From Psychroflexus salarius (lineage in GTDB: Bacteria > Bacteroidota > Bacteroidia > Flavobacteriales > Flavobacteriaceae): a stretch of DNA of 64,000 bases. Below, piece by piece: positions 1 through 8,350 of this stretch. Location: the NCBI RefSeq assembly GCF_900129035.1, contig NZ_FQTW01000001.1:496001-560000 (forward strand), read 5' to 3'. Made by a program: the position numbers and the translations under genes. The stretch's first letter is position 1; each line of letters begins with the position of its first letter. The notes beneath the pieces are model-generated. The model was not told the origin of the DNA and made no database searches. It worked only from the letters and a program-made list of their open reading frames with translations.

Positions 1-198
1 TTAAGAAATCGTTACCAGCACAAAACTGCTCGTACTATTATCAAGAATTTAAAGTCGACTACAGATAAAGCAGAAGCTGAAAAAAAATTAGCTGAAGTTT
101 ATTCAGTTGTTGACAAATTAGCGAAGAAGAATATTATTCACAGTAATAAAGCTGCTAATTTAAAATCTAGCTTAACTAAGCACGTTGCATCTTTATAA
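1..198 (+). CDS. rpsT: 30S ribosomal protein S20 (3' part)
   Basis: The window opens inside this gene. The first 65 codons read in frame 1 to a TAA and give the C-terminal two thirds of S20, a small basic protein that binds 16S rRNA in the 30S subunit. Recognisable family features are the RNRYQHKTARTIIKNL segment, the KLAKKNIIHSNKAANLKS segment and the short basic end. The N-terminal residues lie outside the window. A strong rho-independent hairpin follows 27 bases after the stop, so rpsT is probably transcribed alone or is last in its unit. Identification is from family sequence pattern. Confidence 0.93.
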   Translation, partial: LRNRYQHKTARTIIKNLKSTTDKAEAEKKLAEVYSVVDKLAKKNIIHSNKAANLKSSLTKHVASL

Positions 199-224
199 AT
201 TTGCAATTTAATTAGGTAAAATAT

Positions 225-250
225 AAGGCGGTTTTTATAACCGCCTTTTT
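225..250 (+). terminator. Rho-independent terminator of rpsT
   Basis: A nine-base perfect stem, AAGGCGGTT with AACCGCCTT, closes a short loop and runs into a T tract. It lies 27 bases after the rpsT stop. It also sits beyond the 3' end of the converging ettA gene, so it may stop transcription from both sides. Confidence 0.85.
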
Positions 251-255
251 AAGTT

Positions 256-287
256 AAAGTTGGTAAGAATTATCTTACCAACTTTTT
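256..287. terminator. Second hairpin, overlapping the ettA stop codon
   Basis: A 12-base perfect stem, AAGTTGGTAAGA at 257-268 and TCTTACCAACTT at 273-284, has a four-base loop and is followed by T residues on the plus strand. The left arm and loop lie at or beyond the ettA stop (270-272) and the right arm encodes its last residues. It is a backup terminator for rpsT read-through and may shape the ettA mRNA end. Confidence 0.65.
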
Positions 288-1958
288 GTATTTAATTCGC
301 TTTGGCATTAAATCTCCACCTAAACGCTGACGTTTATTTTCTTCATAATCACTAAAACTTCCTTCAAAAAAGTAAACTTGCGAGTCTCCTTCAAAGGCTA
401 AGATATGTGTGCAAATACGATCTAAAAACCATCGATCGTGAGATATCACAACTGCACAACCTGCAAAATTCTCAAGCCCTTCTTCTAATGCTCTTAAGGT
501 ATTCACATCAAGATCATTAGTTGGCTCGTCTAACAACAATACATTTCCCTCTTCCCTTAATGTCATTGCTAAATGCAAACGATTACGTTCACCTCCTGAG
601 AGCGTACTTACTTTTTTATTTTGCTCACTACCTGAAAAATTAAATCGGCTTAAGTAAGCACGTGAATTAACTTTTCGGCCACCCATCATAATAAGTTCTT
701 GACCATCACAGAAATTTTCCCAAATACTTTTATCTGGATCAATATTGCTGTGAGCCTGATCTACGTAAGCAATCTTAGCAGTTTCACCAACTTCAAACTC
801 ACCTTTATCAGGTGTCTCTTCACCCATAATCATTTTAAAAATGGTTGTTTTACCAGCACCATTAGGACCTATAACACCAACAATACCTGCTTGCGGTAGT
901 TTAAAGTTTAAATCTTCATAAAGTAATTTACTATCAAAAGCTTTACTAACGCCTTTTGCTTCAATTACGTTTGTACCAAGCCTTGGACCGTTAGGTATGT
1001 ATATTTCAAGTTTTTCATCAAGTTTTTCTTGATCTTGACTCATGAGTTTATCATAATTTTTTAAACGTGCCTTTTGCTTTGATTGTCTTCCTTTAGGTGC
1101 CATTTTAACCCATTCTAATTCACGCTCAAGTGTTTTTTGACGTTTAGAAGCTTGTTTCTGCTCTTGTGACATTCGTTTTGACTTTTGATCAAGCCATGAT
1201 GAGTAATTACCTTTCCATGGAATACCTTCTCCACGATCTAATTCTAAAATCCATCCTGCAACATTATCTAAAAAGTAACGGTCGTGTGTCACGGCAATAA
1301 CTGTACCTTTATATTGTTGCAAGTGATGTTCTAACCAATGTACAGATTCTGCATCTAAATGGTTAGTTGGCTCATCAAGAAGTAAAACATCAGGTTCTTG
1401 TAGTAGTAATCTACATAATGCAACACGTCGCTTTTCACCTCCAGATAATACTGAAATTTTCTTATCGGCATCAGGTGTTCTTAAAGCATCCATCGCAACT
1501 TCAAGCTTATTATCAAGTTCCCAAGCATTAGTAGCATCAATCTTATCTTGCAAGTTGGCTTGCTTATCCATTAACTTTTGCATTTTATCTGGGTTTTCAT
1601 AAACCTCAGGCAAAGCAAAATCATCGTTAATTTTATTATATTCATCTAAAATAGCAACCACATCGGCAACACCTTCTTTAACTACTTCAAGTACAGTTTT
1701 ATCAGGATCTAGTTCAGGTTCTTGTTCTAAATAGCCAACAGAGTAATCCTGAGAAAAAACCACGTCACCTTGATAGTTTTTTTCTTGACCTGCTATAATT
1801 TTCATTAAGGTAGACTTACCCGAACCATTAAGACCAAGTATCCCTATTTTAGCACCATAGAAAAAGCTGAGGTAAATATTTTTTAGTACAGGTTTATTTG
1901 CACCTGGATAAGTTTTACTCACCCCAGACATTGAAAAAATTACTTTTTTATCTTCCAT
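270..1958 (-). CDS. ettA: Energy-dependent translational throttle protein EttA (ABC-F ATPase)
   Basis: This is a soluble ABC-F protein with two ATP-binding domains and no membrane segments. EttA binds the ribosomal E site and couples the start of elongation to the ATP/ADP ratio. Visible motifs are Walker A GLNGSGKST at residues 42-50, signature LSGGE at 171-175, Walker B LLLDEPTNH at 192-200 and a second Walker A GPNGAGKTT at 364-372. A basic, charged linker rich in K, R and Q lies at about 255-315. The length of 562 residues is close to the E. coli protein (555). The closely matching length and the insert at about 95-140 (the EttA arm) favour EttA over resistance-type ABC-F proteins. The gene converges on rpsT. 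Confidence 0.9.
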   Translation of the reverse strand: MEDKKVIFSMSGVSKTYPGANKPVLKNIYLSFFYGAKIGILGLNGSGKSTLMKIIAGQEKNYQGDVVFSQDYSVGYLEQEPELDPDKTVLEVVKEGVADVVAILDEYNKINDDFALPEVYENPDKMQKLMDKQANLQDKIDATNAWELDNKLEVAMDALRTPDADKKISVLSGGEKRRVALCRLLLQEPDVLLLDEPTNHLDAESVHWLEHHLQQYKGTVIAVTHDRYFLDNVAGWILELDRGEGIPWKGNYSSWLDQKSKRMSQEQKQASKRQKTLERELEWVKMAPKGRQSKQKARLKNYDKLMSQDQEKLDEKLEIYIPNGPRLGTNVIEAKGVSKAFDSKLLYEDLNFKLPQAGIVGVIGPNGAGKTTIFKMIMGEETPDKGEFEVGETAKIAYVDQAHSNIDPDKSIWENFCDGQELIMMGGRKVNSRAYLSRFNFSGSEQNKKVSTLSGGERNRLHLAMTLREEGNVLLLDEPTNDLDVNTLRALEEGLENFAGCAVVISHDRWFLDRICTHILAFEGDSQVYFFEGSFSDYEENKRQRLGGDLMPKRIKYKKLVR

Positions 1959-1970
1959 ATTGTATATTTT

Positions 1971-2147
1971 TTAAACGCGGCCTTTTAAAGCATTAAACAC
2001 CCATGCGATGGCAAAAAAGCCAATACCAACAGCGGCAAAGCCCCAACCAGCAACTTCATTGTATCTAAATGCACCTAAAGCAATCAAGCCAAGCCCAACA
2101 ATGATCATTATAAATGTTGCCCAAGCTAAAACTGTGTTTTTATTCAT
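1971..2147 (-). CDS. Small CAL67264-type membrane protein
   Basis: A 58-residue protein starts at ATG 2147 and ends 12 bases before the ettA start, probably in one transcript with it. It has two hydrophobic helices, at about residues 6-26 and 33-54, with a short polar turn (RYNE) between them and a basic end, KGRV. The pattern matches a small family of unknown function that is common in Flavobacteriaceae; the family name is from memory. A TAnnTTTG -7 element at 2179-2172 precedes it. I infer an inner-membrane location. No function can be assigned. Confidence 0.78.
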   Translation of the reverse strand: MNKNTVLAWATFIMIIVGLGLIALGAFRYNEVAGWGFAAVGIGFFAIAWVFNALKGRV

Positions 2148-2171
2148 ATTTCTTTTTTAAATTTCGACTAG

Positions 2172-2179
2172 CAAATATA
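2172..2179 (-). promoter_or_regulatory. Putative -7 box for the small membrane protein and ettA
   Basis: TATATTTG read on the minus strand matches the Bacteroidota -7 consensus TAnnTTTG and lies 24 bases before the start at 2147. I see no clear -33 TTG at the usual spacing. Confidence 0.45.
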
Positions 2180-2295
2180 GTGATTTCTGGTTTCTTATAA
2201 TTTCAGCTATTACAGCTAATTTATAATTAAATTGTCGTCGCAATCGATTTAGTAAATCATACTAATTTGTATTTTAGCACAAAACTTTTCAGCCG

Positions 2296-3939
2296 ATGGA
2301 TATTAAATTCAATAAAAACGAAGATCACAATAAACTTTTAGTTTCAGACCTTAAACATAAGCTTAAAAAAGTTCATCTAGGTGGTGGCCAAAAGAAAATT
2401 GACAAACACCATGATAAGGGAAAAATGACCGCTCGAGAACGTATTGATTACCTTTTAGATCAACCTAAAAAAGCAATTGAAATAGGCGCCTTTGCAGGTG
2501 ATGAAATGTATCAAGAATATGGTGGTTGCCCTAGTGGTGGCGTTGTTGTTAAGATTGGTGAAGTATCCGGTAAAAAAGTTATTGTAGTTGCGAATGATGC
2601 AACGGTTAAAGCAGGTGCATGGTTTCCTATAACAGGAAAAAAGAACCTCAGGGCTCAAGAAATTTCTATTGAGAATAATTTACCGATTATTTACCTTGTT
2701 GATAGTGCTGGTGTATTTTTACCAATGCAAGACGAAATTTTTCCTGATAAAGAGCACTTTGGTAGAATTTTCAGAAATAATGCTATAATGAGTAGTAAGG
2801 GTATTACCCAAATTGCAGCTGTTATGGGAAGTTGCGTTGCTGGAGGTGCTTATCTACCTATTATGAGTGATGAAGCTTTAATTGTAGAGAAAACAGGTAG
2901 TATTTTCTTGGCTGGAAGTTACCTTGTTAAAGCTGCTATTGGCGAAAGCATCGACAATGAAACGCTTGGCGGTGCTACAACGCATTGCGAGGTTAGTGGC
3001 GTAACTGATTATAAGGCTAAAGACGATAAAGATGCGCTTGACCGAATTAAGTCTGTATTTGATAAAATTGGCGATTATGAAAAAGCTGGATTTAATCGTT
3101 CAACAGCTAAAAATCCTAAAAAAGATCAAAATGAAATTTACGGATTGCTTCCTGAAAAACGAAGTGACCAATATGATATGGTGCCAATCATAGAGCGTCT
3201 AGTCGATAATTCTGAATTTGATGAATATAAATCTGGATATGGACAAACAATTATTACAGGCTATGCCCGTATTGATGGCTGGGCTGTTGGTATTGTCGCA
3301 AATCAACGTAAAATTGTTAAAACAACAAAATCTAAAAGTAAACCAAGTGAGATGCAATTTGGCGGTGTGATTTATAGTGATTCTGCTGATAAAGCAACAA
3401 GGTTTATTGCAAATTGCAATCAGAAAAAAATACCATTAGTTTTTTTACAAGATGTTACTGGATTTATGGTAGGCAGCAAAAGTGAACATGGTGGTATTAT
3501 TAAAGATGGCGCTAAAATGGTAAATGCAGTTAGCAATTCAGTAGTTCCAAAATTTACAATCGTTATTGGTAATTCTTATGGTGCTGGTAATTATGCTATG
3601 TGCGGTAAAGCTTACGACCCAAGACTAATTGCTGCTTGGCCTAGCGCAGAATTAGCCGTAATGAGTGGTAATTCCGCAGCTAAAGTTTTACTTCAAATTG
3701 AAACTTCTAGACTAAAAGCTAAAGGCGAAAAAATTACTGAAGTGAAAGAAAAAGAACTTTATGACAAAATAAAGTCTAATTACGATCAACAAACTAGTCC
3801 TTACTATGCTGCGGCTAGACTTTGGACAGATGCTGTAATAGACCCTTTAGAAACAAGACACTGGATTTCTTCAGGTATTGAAGTTGCTAACCATGCTCCA
3901 ATCACCAAAGATTTTAATATGGGAATTATTCAAACCTAA
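2296..3939 (+). CDS. Acyl-CoA carboxylase, carboxyltransferase (beta) subunit
   Basis: This 547-residue protein is a biotin-dependent carboxyltransferase of the crotonase-like superfamily. It moves CO2 from carboxybiotin to an acyl-CoA. The stretch YLVDSAGVFLPMQDEIFPD followed by HFGRIFRNNA, and GGATTHCEVSGV, resemble methylcrotonyl-CoA carboxylase beta subunits more than propionyl-CoA ones. Two carboxyltransferase halves are visible, with the second around residues 290-530 (GFMVGSKSEHGG, GNSYGAGNYAMCGKAYDPR). The biotin carboxylase/carrier partner is not in this window, so it must be encoded elsewhere. The substrate is inferred: leucine breakdown is likely but not proven. The gene stands alone between ettA and a pseudouridine synthase. 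Confidence 0.88.
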   Translation: MDIKFNKNEDHNKLLVSDLKHKLKKVHLGGGQKKIDKHHDKGKMTARERIDYLLDQPKKAIEIGAFAGDEMYQEYGGCPSGGVVVKIGEVSGKKVIVVANDATVKAGAWFPITGKKNLRAQEISIENNLPIIYLVDSAGVFLPMQDEIFPDKEHFGRIFRNNAIMSSKGITQIAAVMGSCVAGGAYLPIMSDEALIVEKTGSIFLAGSYLVKAAIGESIDNETLGGATTHCEVSGVTDYKAKDDKDALDRIKSVFDKIGDYEKAGFNRSTAKNPKKDQNEIYGLLPEKRSDQYDMVPIIERLVDNSEFDEYKSGYGQTIITGYARIDGWAVGIVANQRKIVKTTKSKSKPSEMQFGGVIYSDSADKATRFIANCNQKKIPLVFLQDVTGFMVGSKSEHGGIIKDGAKMVNAVSNSVVPKFTIVIGNSYGAGNYAMCGKAYDPRLIAAWPSAELAVMSGNSAAKVLLQIETSRLKAKGEKITEVKEKELYDKIKSNYDQQTSPYYAAARLWTDAVIDPLETRHWISSGIEVANHAPITKDFNMGIIQT

Positions 3940-3997
3940 TTAAACCTATTTTTAATTAAAATTAAATTTCAACTACTATACTTAGCATTTACGCTTC

Positions 3998-4684
3998 ATG
4001 AAGACAAACTCCAAAAATTTAAATATTATTTATGAAGACAATCATTTGATTGTAGTAAACAAACGTGCTGGAGATATTGTTCAAGGTGATAAAACAGGTA
4101 ATATTCCTTTAAGCGAAATTGTTAAGCTATACATCAAAACTAAATACAATAAGCCAGGCAAAGTATATTTAGGTGTTGTTCACAGACTTGATAGGCCAAC
4201 AAGCGGTCTTGTTGTTTTTGCCAAAACCTCTAAAGCTTTAAGTCGGCTGAACAAAGCTTTTGCAGCACATCAACCCGTTAAAACTTATTGGGCAATTGTA
4301 AGGAAGCCTCCAGAAGACAAAGCTTCAACTTTGGTACATTATTTAAAACGTAATCACAAACAAAACAAATCTTATGCTAACATTAAACCCGTAAATGATA
4401 GTAAAAAGGCTGTTTTAAATTACAAAATATTAAAACATCTTGATAACTTCCATCTGTTAGAAATTCAATTAGAGACAGGACGCCACCATCAAATTAGAAG
4501 TCAACTATCAGCAATTGGCTCACCAATAAAAGGTGATTTAAAATACGGTGCTAAACGCAGTAATCCAGATGCTAGCATTTGTCTTCACGCCCGATTTTTA
4601 GAACTAGAGCATCCTGTCAAAAAAGAACTTATTAATTTTGAAGCAGATGTCCCTAAGGATAAACTCTGGCAGGCCTGCCTTTAA
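3998..4684 (+). CDS. RluA-family RNA pseudouridine synthase
   Basis: The enzyme converts uridine to pseudouridine in rRNA or tRNA. The catalytic motif HRLDRPTSGLVVFAKT at about residues 63-78 holds the essential aspartate of the RluA/RluC family. A second family motif, LETGRHHQIRSQLSAIGSPIKGDLKYG, is present at about 158-184. At 228 residues it is a short family member with no N-terminal S4 RNA-binding domain. The exact target uridine cannot be told from sequence. It ends 37 bases before ddl, and both probably belong to a run of plus-strand housekeeping genes. Confidence 0.9.
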   Translation: MKTNSKNLNIIYEDNHLIVVNKRAGDIVQGDKTGNIPLSEIVKLYIKTKYNKPGKVYLGVVHRLDRPTSGLVVFAKTSKALSRLNKAFAAHQPVKTYWAIVRKPPEDKASTLVHYLKRNHKQNKSYANIKPVNDSKKAVLNYKILKHLDNFHLLEIQLETGRHHQIRSQLSAIGSPIKGDLKYGAKRSNPDASICLHARFLELEHPVKKELINFEADVPKDKLWQACL

Positions 4685-4698
4685 AAATTACTTTAATT

Positions 4699-4706
4699 TA
4701 TATTTG
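4699..4706 (+). promoter_or_regulatory. Putative -7 box for ddl
   Basis: TATATTTG matches TAnnTTTG and lies 15 bases before the ddl ATG, giving a short leader of about ten bases. No clear TTG lies about 19 bases upstream, so support is moderate. Confidence 0.38.
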
Positions 4707-4721
4707 ATTAAAATTTAAAAC

Positions 4722-5699
4722 ATGAATAAAAATATAGCCATTTTAATGGGCGGTTATTCTAGTGAATTTGAAATTTCTCTAAAAAGTGGCGAAGTGGTCT
4801 ACAAGTATTTACCTAAAGAGAAATACCGAATATTTAGAGCACATATTTTAAAAAATGAATGGTATGCTGTAACACCTGAAGAAGAAAAAATCCCTATTAA
4901 TAAAGCTGATTTTTCTATTGAAGTTAATGGTGAAACTGTGAGATTTGACTGTGCATTTAACACAATTCACGGCACACCTGGTGAAGACGGACTTATTCAA
5001 GCTTATCTTCAAAATTTAGGTATACCACAAACAGCAAGCGACTATTACCAAGCTGCCTTAACCTTCAATAAACGCGACTGTATTTCAGTCTTAAAGGCTT
5101 ATGGCATAAAAACAGCTCAAAACTTTTTTGTTGATCGTGGCGACACTATTAACGAAGATGAAATTATTAATAAAGTTGGCTTACCCTGTTTTGTTAAAGC
5201 TAATCGCGCTGGTAGCAGCTTTGGTATTACTAAAGTAAAGTCTAAAACTGAAATAATTTCAGCTATTGAGCACGCATTAAAAGAAGACAATGAAGTCATT
5301 ATCGAATCATTTTTAGATGGCACAGAAGTAAGTGTCGGTGTAATTAATTGGTACGATAAAATTACAGCTTTGCCAGTAACTGAAATTATTTCAGAAAACG
5401 AATTTTTTGATTTTGATGCCAAATATAATGGGAAGTCTCAAGAAATAACACCCGCAAATATTTCAACTGAAGACACTAAAAAAGTTCAAAAAGAAGCCGA
5501 AAAAATCTTCAAGGTTTTAAAACTAAAAGGTTTAACACGATCTGAATTTATTTTTCATAACGGAGAACCTTATTTTATAGAATGTAATGCATGTCCAGGA
5601 CTTACTGAAGCTAGCATTTTACCTCAACAAGCTAAAGCGATGAATATTAGTTTAACTGAATTATTTGATCAAGCTATCATTACAGCTATGCAAGACTAA
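4722..5699 (+). CDS. ddl: D-alanine--D-alanine ligase
   Basis: Ddl joins two D-alanines with ATP to make the end of the peptidoglycan stem peptide in the cytoplasm. The 325-residue protein is of usual length. It has the N-terminal motif MGGYSSEFEISLKSG, the substrate loop HGTPGEDG at about residue 85-92, the ATP-grasp lysine segment PCFVKANRAGSSFG, and the magnesium-binding end FIECNACPGLTEASILP at about 285-301. The ECN start of this motif keeps the key Glu and Asn, although the usual form in many Ddl proteins is EVN. It sits between the pseudouridine synthase and coaD. Confidence 0.94.
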   Translation: MNKNIAILMGGYSSEFEISLKSGEVVYKYLPKEKYRIFRAHILKNEWYAVTPEEEKIPINKADFSIEVNGETVRFDCAFNTIHGTPGEDGLIQAYLQNLGIPQTASDYYQAALTFNKRDCISVLKAYGIKTAQNFFVDRGDTINEDEIINKVGLPCFVKANRAGSSFGITKVKSKTEIISAIEHALKEDNEVIIESFLDGTEVSVGVINWYDKITALPVTEIISENEFFDFDAKYNGKSQEITPANISTEDTKKVQKEAEKIFKVLKLKGLTRSEFIFHNGEPYFIECNACPGLTEASILPQQAKAMNISLTELFDQAIITAMQD

Positions 5700-5790
5700 A
5701 TTTTAAACAAGGCATAATTTGATGAATAAATCTTGCACTAAACTGATTCGTTTTAGTAAATTAGAACATTGTTTAATTTAAAAATAGAAC

Positions 5791-6252
5791 ATGAAAAGAA
5801 CAGTTTTTCCAGGTTCGTTTGATCCATTAACGCTTGGACACTACGATATTATAATGCGAGGCTTAACTTTATTTGATGAAATTATTTTGGCCATTGGGAT
5901 TAATGCCGATAAAAAATATATGTTTAGTCTCGAAGAACGCCAAGAATTTCTCGAAAAAACTTTTAAAGATGAGCCAAAAATAAAAGTCGATACCTATAAA
6001 GGTTTAACTGTAGACTATTGCAACTTTAAAAAAGCTGACTTTATATTACGTGGTTTACGGAATCCGGCTGATTTTGAATTTGAAAAGGCAATTGCCCACA
6101 CCAACAGGAAGCTTGAACAAATAGAGACTGTATTTTTACTAACATCAAGTGGTAAAAGTTACATCTCTTCCTCAATTGTTAGAGATGTTATAAGAAATAA
6201 TGGTGATTACACAAGCCTAGTGCCTGACACCGTTCGTCTAAAACCTCGTTAA
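5791..6252 (+). CDS. coaD: Pantetheine-phosphate adenylyltransferase
   Basis: CoaD makes dephospho-CoA from 4'-phosphopantetheine and ATP, the penultimate step of coenzyme A synthesis. The 153-residue length is typical. Nucleotidyltransferase motifs are visible: FPGSFDPLTLGHYDII at the N-terminus with the TxGH signature, RGLRNPADFEFE at about 88-99, and SSSIVRDV near the end. The last four bases overlap the end of the converging TonB receptor gene, so no separate terminator fits between them. Confidence 0.95.
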   Translation: MKRTVFPGSFDPLTLGHYDIIMRGLTLFDEIILAIGINADKKYMFSLEERQEFLEKTFKDEPKIKVDTYKGLTVDYCNFKKADFILRGLRNPADFEFEKAIAHTNRKLEQIETVFLLTSSGKSYISSSIVRDVIRNNGDYTSLVPDTVRLKPR

Positions 6253-8291
6253 AATTGATAATTTAGTCCTACTCCACCAAAAAATTGACGTGGTTCACCA
6301 GGATAAAAATATCTTGGCTGTGTACCACCAAAGCCCACAGCATTAGTTACAACACTTGCGGTGTAAGCTTTGTCAAAAATATTTTGAATTCCACCTCTGA
6401 CTAAAAAATCAATTTGTGGAGTTAATCTAATTTTATAGTTTAAATTCAAATGACTCACTACATAAGATTCTGTATAAACTGAATTAGCATCATTAACTGG
6501 CAGTTTTGATACGGCGTTAGTTAACAGGTTAAAGCTCAATTTTTCATAACTTGCATTTATTCCAAAATTCAATAAATGTTGAGGCACACCTGTTAAATCG
6601 TTGCCATTGTAGTTGTCTTCACCGTCTACAAAATCATCAAATTCATAAAAGTTGAAGCTTGAATTGCTAAATAGTTCAAGCCTAATTTTTTCAGCGATTG
6701 TAAAGTTTGATAATAAAGAAACTTCTAGACCTGGGTGATTTGTTGAACCTGCATTAACACCAACAAAACGATCTTCTGCAACACGTCTAGCAACAATTAA
6801 ATTTTGAACATCAATATAATAAGCTGTTAAACTAGCTTCTAGCCATTTCAGTGGTTTTGTTGAGTAAATTATTTCATATTGCCAAGCTTCTTCTGGTTTA
6901 AGATTTGTATTGAAACTACCTGTCTCAGTCAAACTCTCTTGCAAAGTTGGTACCGAAAAGCCTTTGCTTAAAGATGCTTCAATAGCATGAGTAGAATCTA
7001 TAGCATATCTTGCTATCATTTTTGGTAAAACACTTAAATCATAATTAAAATTCGATTTTCTATTTTGAAGCACATCGGTTTGTTTGAAACCAGTTTGATT
7101 AATTGCTAAACCTAAATCAAGACTTAATTGATCACTAAACACTACATTGAAGTTAGAAAAAACATCAACATAATATCTGTTTTGGTCAAATTGATTAATA
7201 CGCTCACCTTCTACACTACCCCGATTAAATTCTTCATATAAATTTTCAAAATTAGAAACTGAAACATGTTCTGACTGAAATTCAGCACCTATTTGAAATC
7301 GTGACACTAAACCAAAACTTGTAAAACTATATTCGCTTAAATGTCTTGCACCAAAACCTGCTAATTCAGTACTTAAAATATCAAAAGGTCGTGGTTCATA
7401 AGCATCAGTGTAATTGTAAAAAATAGCTGTTTCTTGATTAAAGCTCGGTTGCCAATTTGAGGCTAAAGTTAGTCCAAACACCGACTTTGTGTAATGCTCA
7501 TAACCACGTGACTGCCGCCATGTAAATGCAGCAGACTCTGGACTATTGTCTAAGTCAGTTTGGTTAAGAGAGCTTGGGATAAAAGCTTTTAAGCTAACGC
7601 CGTGAGCTAAAAACTTCAACTGATGCTCCTCACTTAATTTATGGTTAGTTGTTAATAAAAAACTTTCTCTCTGGTAATTAGAGTTTTCTCTAAAACCACC
7701 ATAACTCAAATTATTATAAGCCAACTTATATTGGTTACTCTTATTTGTGAGATTAGCTTCATAATGCTGTTTAAAATAATTATTACTACCAAAGTTTTGC
7801 TCAGTACGTGCATAATTTAGAGGTTTAGGCTCTGCATTTAAAACCACAACACCACCAAGTCTAGCACCATATTTAGTTGATTTTGGCCCCTTAAATAGTT
7901 GTAAACCGTTGAGCATTAAAACATCAAAATCGTCTATGCTTGAGGTACCATTTGCGGTTGAAATTGGAATAGAATTTAAGTACATCTTTAAGCGATTAGT
8001 TTGGTACTGAGATCTTGCACCGATTCCTCGAACATTAATTTTAGTAGTATTTAAAGCACCTTGCTGTAAATGAATTCCAGGAAGCTTTTGTAAGACAGAT
8101 GTAAAATTTTGCTGAGGACTTTCAACTAAATCTTGAGCCTTTAAACGACTAAAAACTTGAGTTAACTCATTAGCGGTCGTGTATTTTGTTTTTAAAAAAA
8201 CTTCATTTAGTTGAGTTGTATCTTCTTGACCGTAAATTGAATAATTTACCGACAATATAATCACAAATAAAAAGCGTAATATTCTCTTCAC
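6249..8291 (-). CDS. TonB-dependent outer membrane receptor
   Basis: This is an outer membrane beta-barrel receptor for energised uptake of a substrate, probably an iron complex. A signal peptide (MKRILRFLFVIILSV, cut after about YSIYGQ) precedes a plug domain with VLQKLPGIHLQQGALNTTKI, VRGIGARS and GPKSTKYGARLGGVVVLN. The rest is a barrel ending in FGGVGLNYQF with a terminal aromatic residue. No ATG starts the frame. I chose GTG 8291, which opens directly on the signal peptide; TTG 8312 would add seven residues. No SusD partner or N-terminal carboxypeptidase-like domain is present, so it looks like a siderophore- or haem-type receptor. The substrate is unknown. Confidence 0.85.
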   Translation of the reverse strand: MKRILRFLFVIILSVNYSIYGQEDTTQLNEVFLKTKYTTANELTQVFSRLKAQDLVESPQQNFTSVLQKLPGIHLQQGALNTTKINVRGIGARSQYQTNRLKMYLNSIPISTANGTSSIDDFDVLMLNGLQLFKGPKSTKYGARLGGVVVLNAEPKPLNYARTEQNFGSNNYFKQHYEANLTNKSNQYKLAYNNLSYGGFRENSNYQRESFLLTTNHKLSEEHQLKFLAHGVSLKAFIPSSLNQTDLDNSPESAAFTWRQSRGYEHYTKSVFGLTLASNWQPSFNQETAIFYNYTDAYEPRPFDILSTELAGFGARHLSEYSFTSFGLVSRFQIGAEFQSEHVSVSNFENLYEEFNRGSVEGERINQFDQNRYYVDVFSNFNVVFSDQLSLDLGLAINQTGFKQTDVLQNRKSNFNYDLSVLPKMIARYAIDSTHAIEASLSKGFSVPTLQESLTETGSFNTNLKPEEAWQYEIIYSTKPLKWLEASLTAYYIDVQNLIVARRVAEDRFVGVNAGSTNHPGLEVSLLSNFTIAEKIRLELFSNSSFNFYEFDDFVDGEDNYNGNDLTGVPQHLLNFGINASYEKLSFNLLTNAVSKLPVNDANSVYTESYVVSHLNLNYKIRLTPQIDFLVRGGIQNIFDKAYTASVVTNAVGFGGTQPRYFYPGEPRQFFGGVGLNYQF

Positions 8292-8299
8292 AATTATTG

Positions 8300-8307
8300 T
8301 ATTTTTG
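8300..8307 (+). promoter_or_regulatory. Possible -7 box for the M14 peptidase gene
   Basis: TATTTTTG matches TAnnTTTG on the plus strand, 44 bases before the ATG at 8351. It lies just upstream of the chosen GTG of the divergent receptor gene, within the segment used by the alternative TTG start. No -33 element is visible, so this is tentative. Confidence 0.28.
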
Positions 8308-8350
8308 GACAATGTACTTTATTTATTAACTTAGACTTAAAAAGCCGCTA

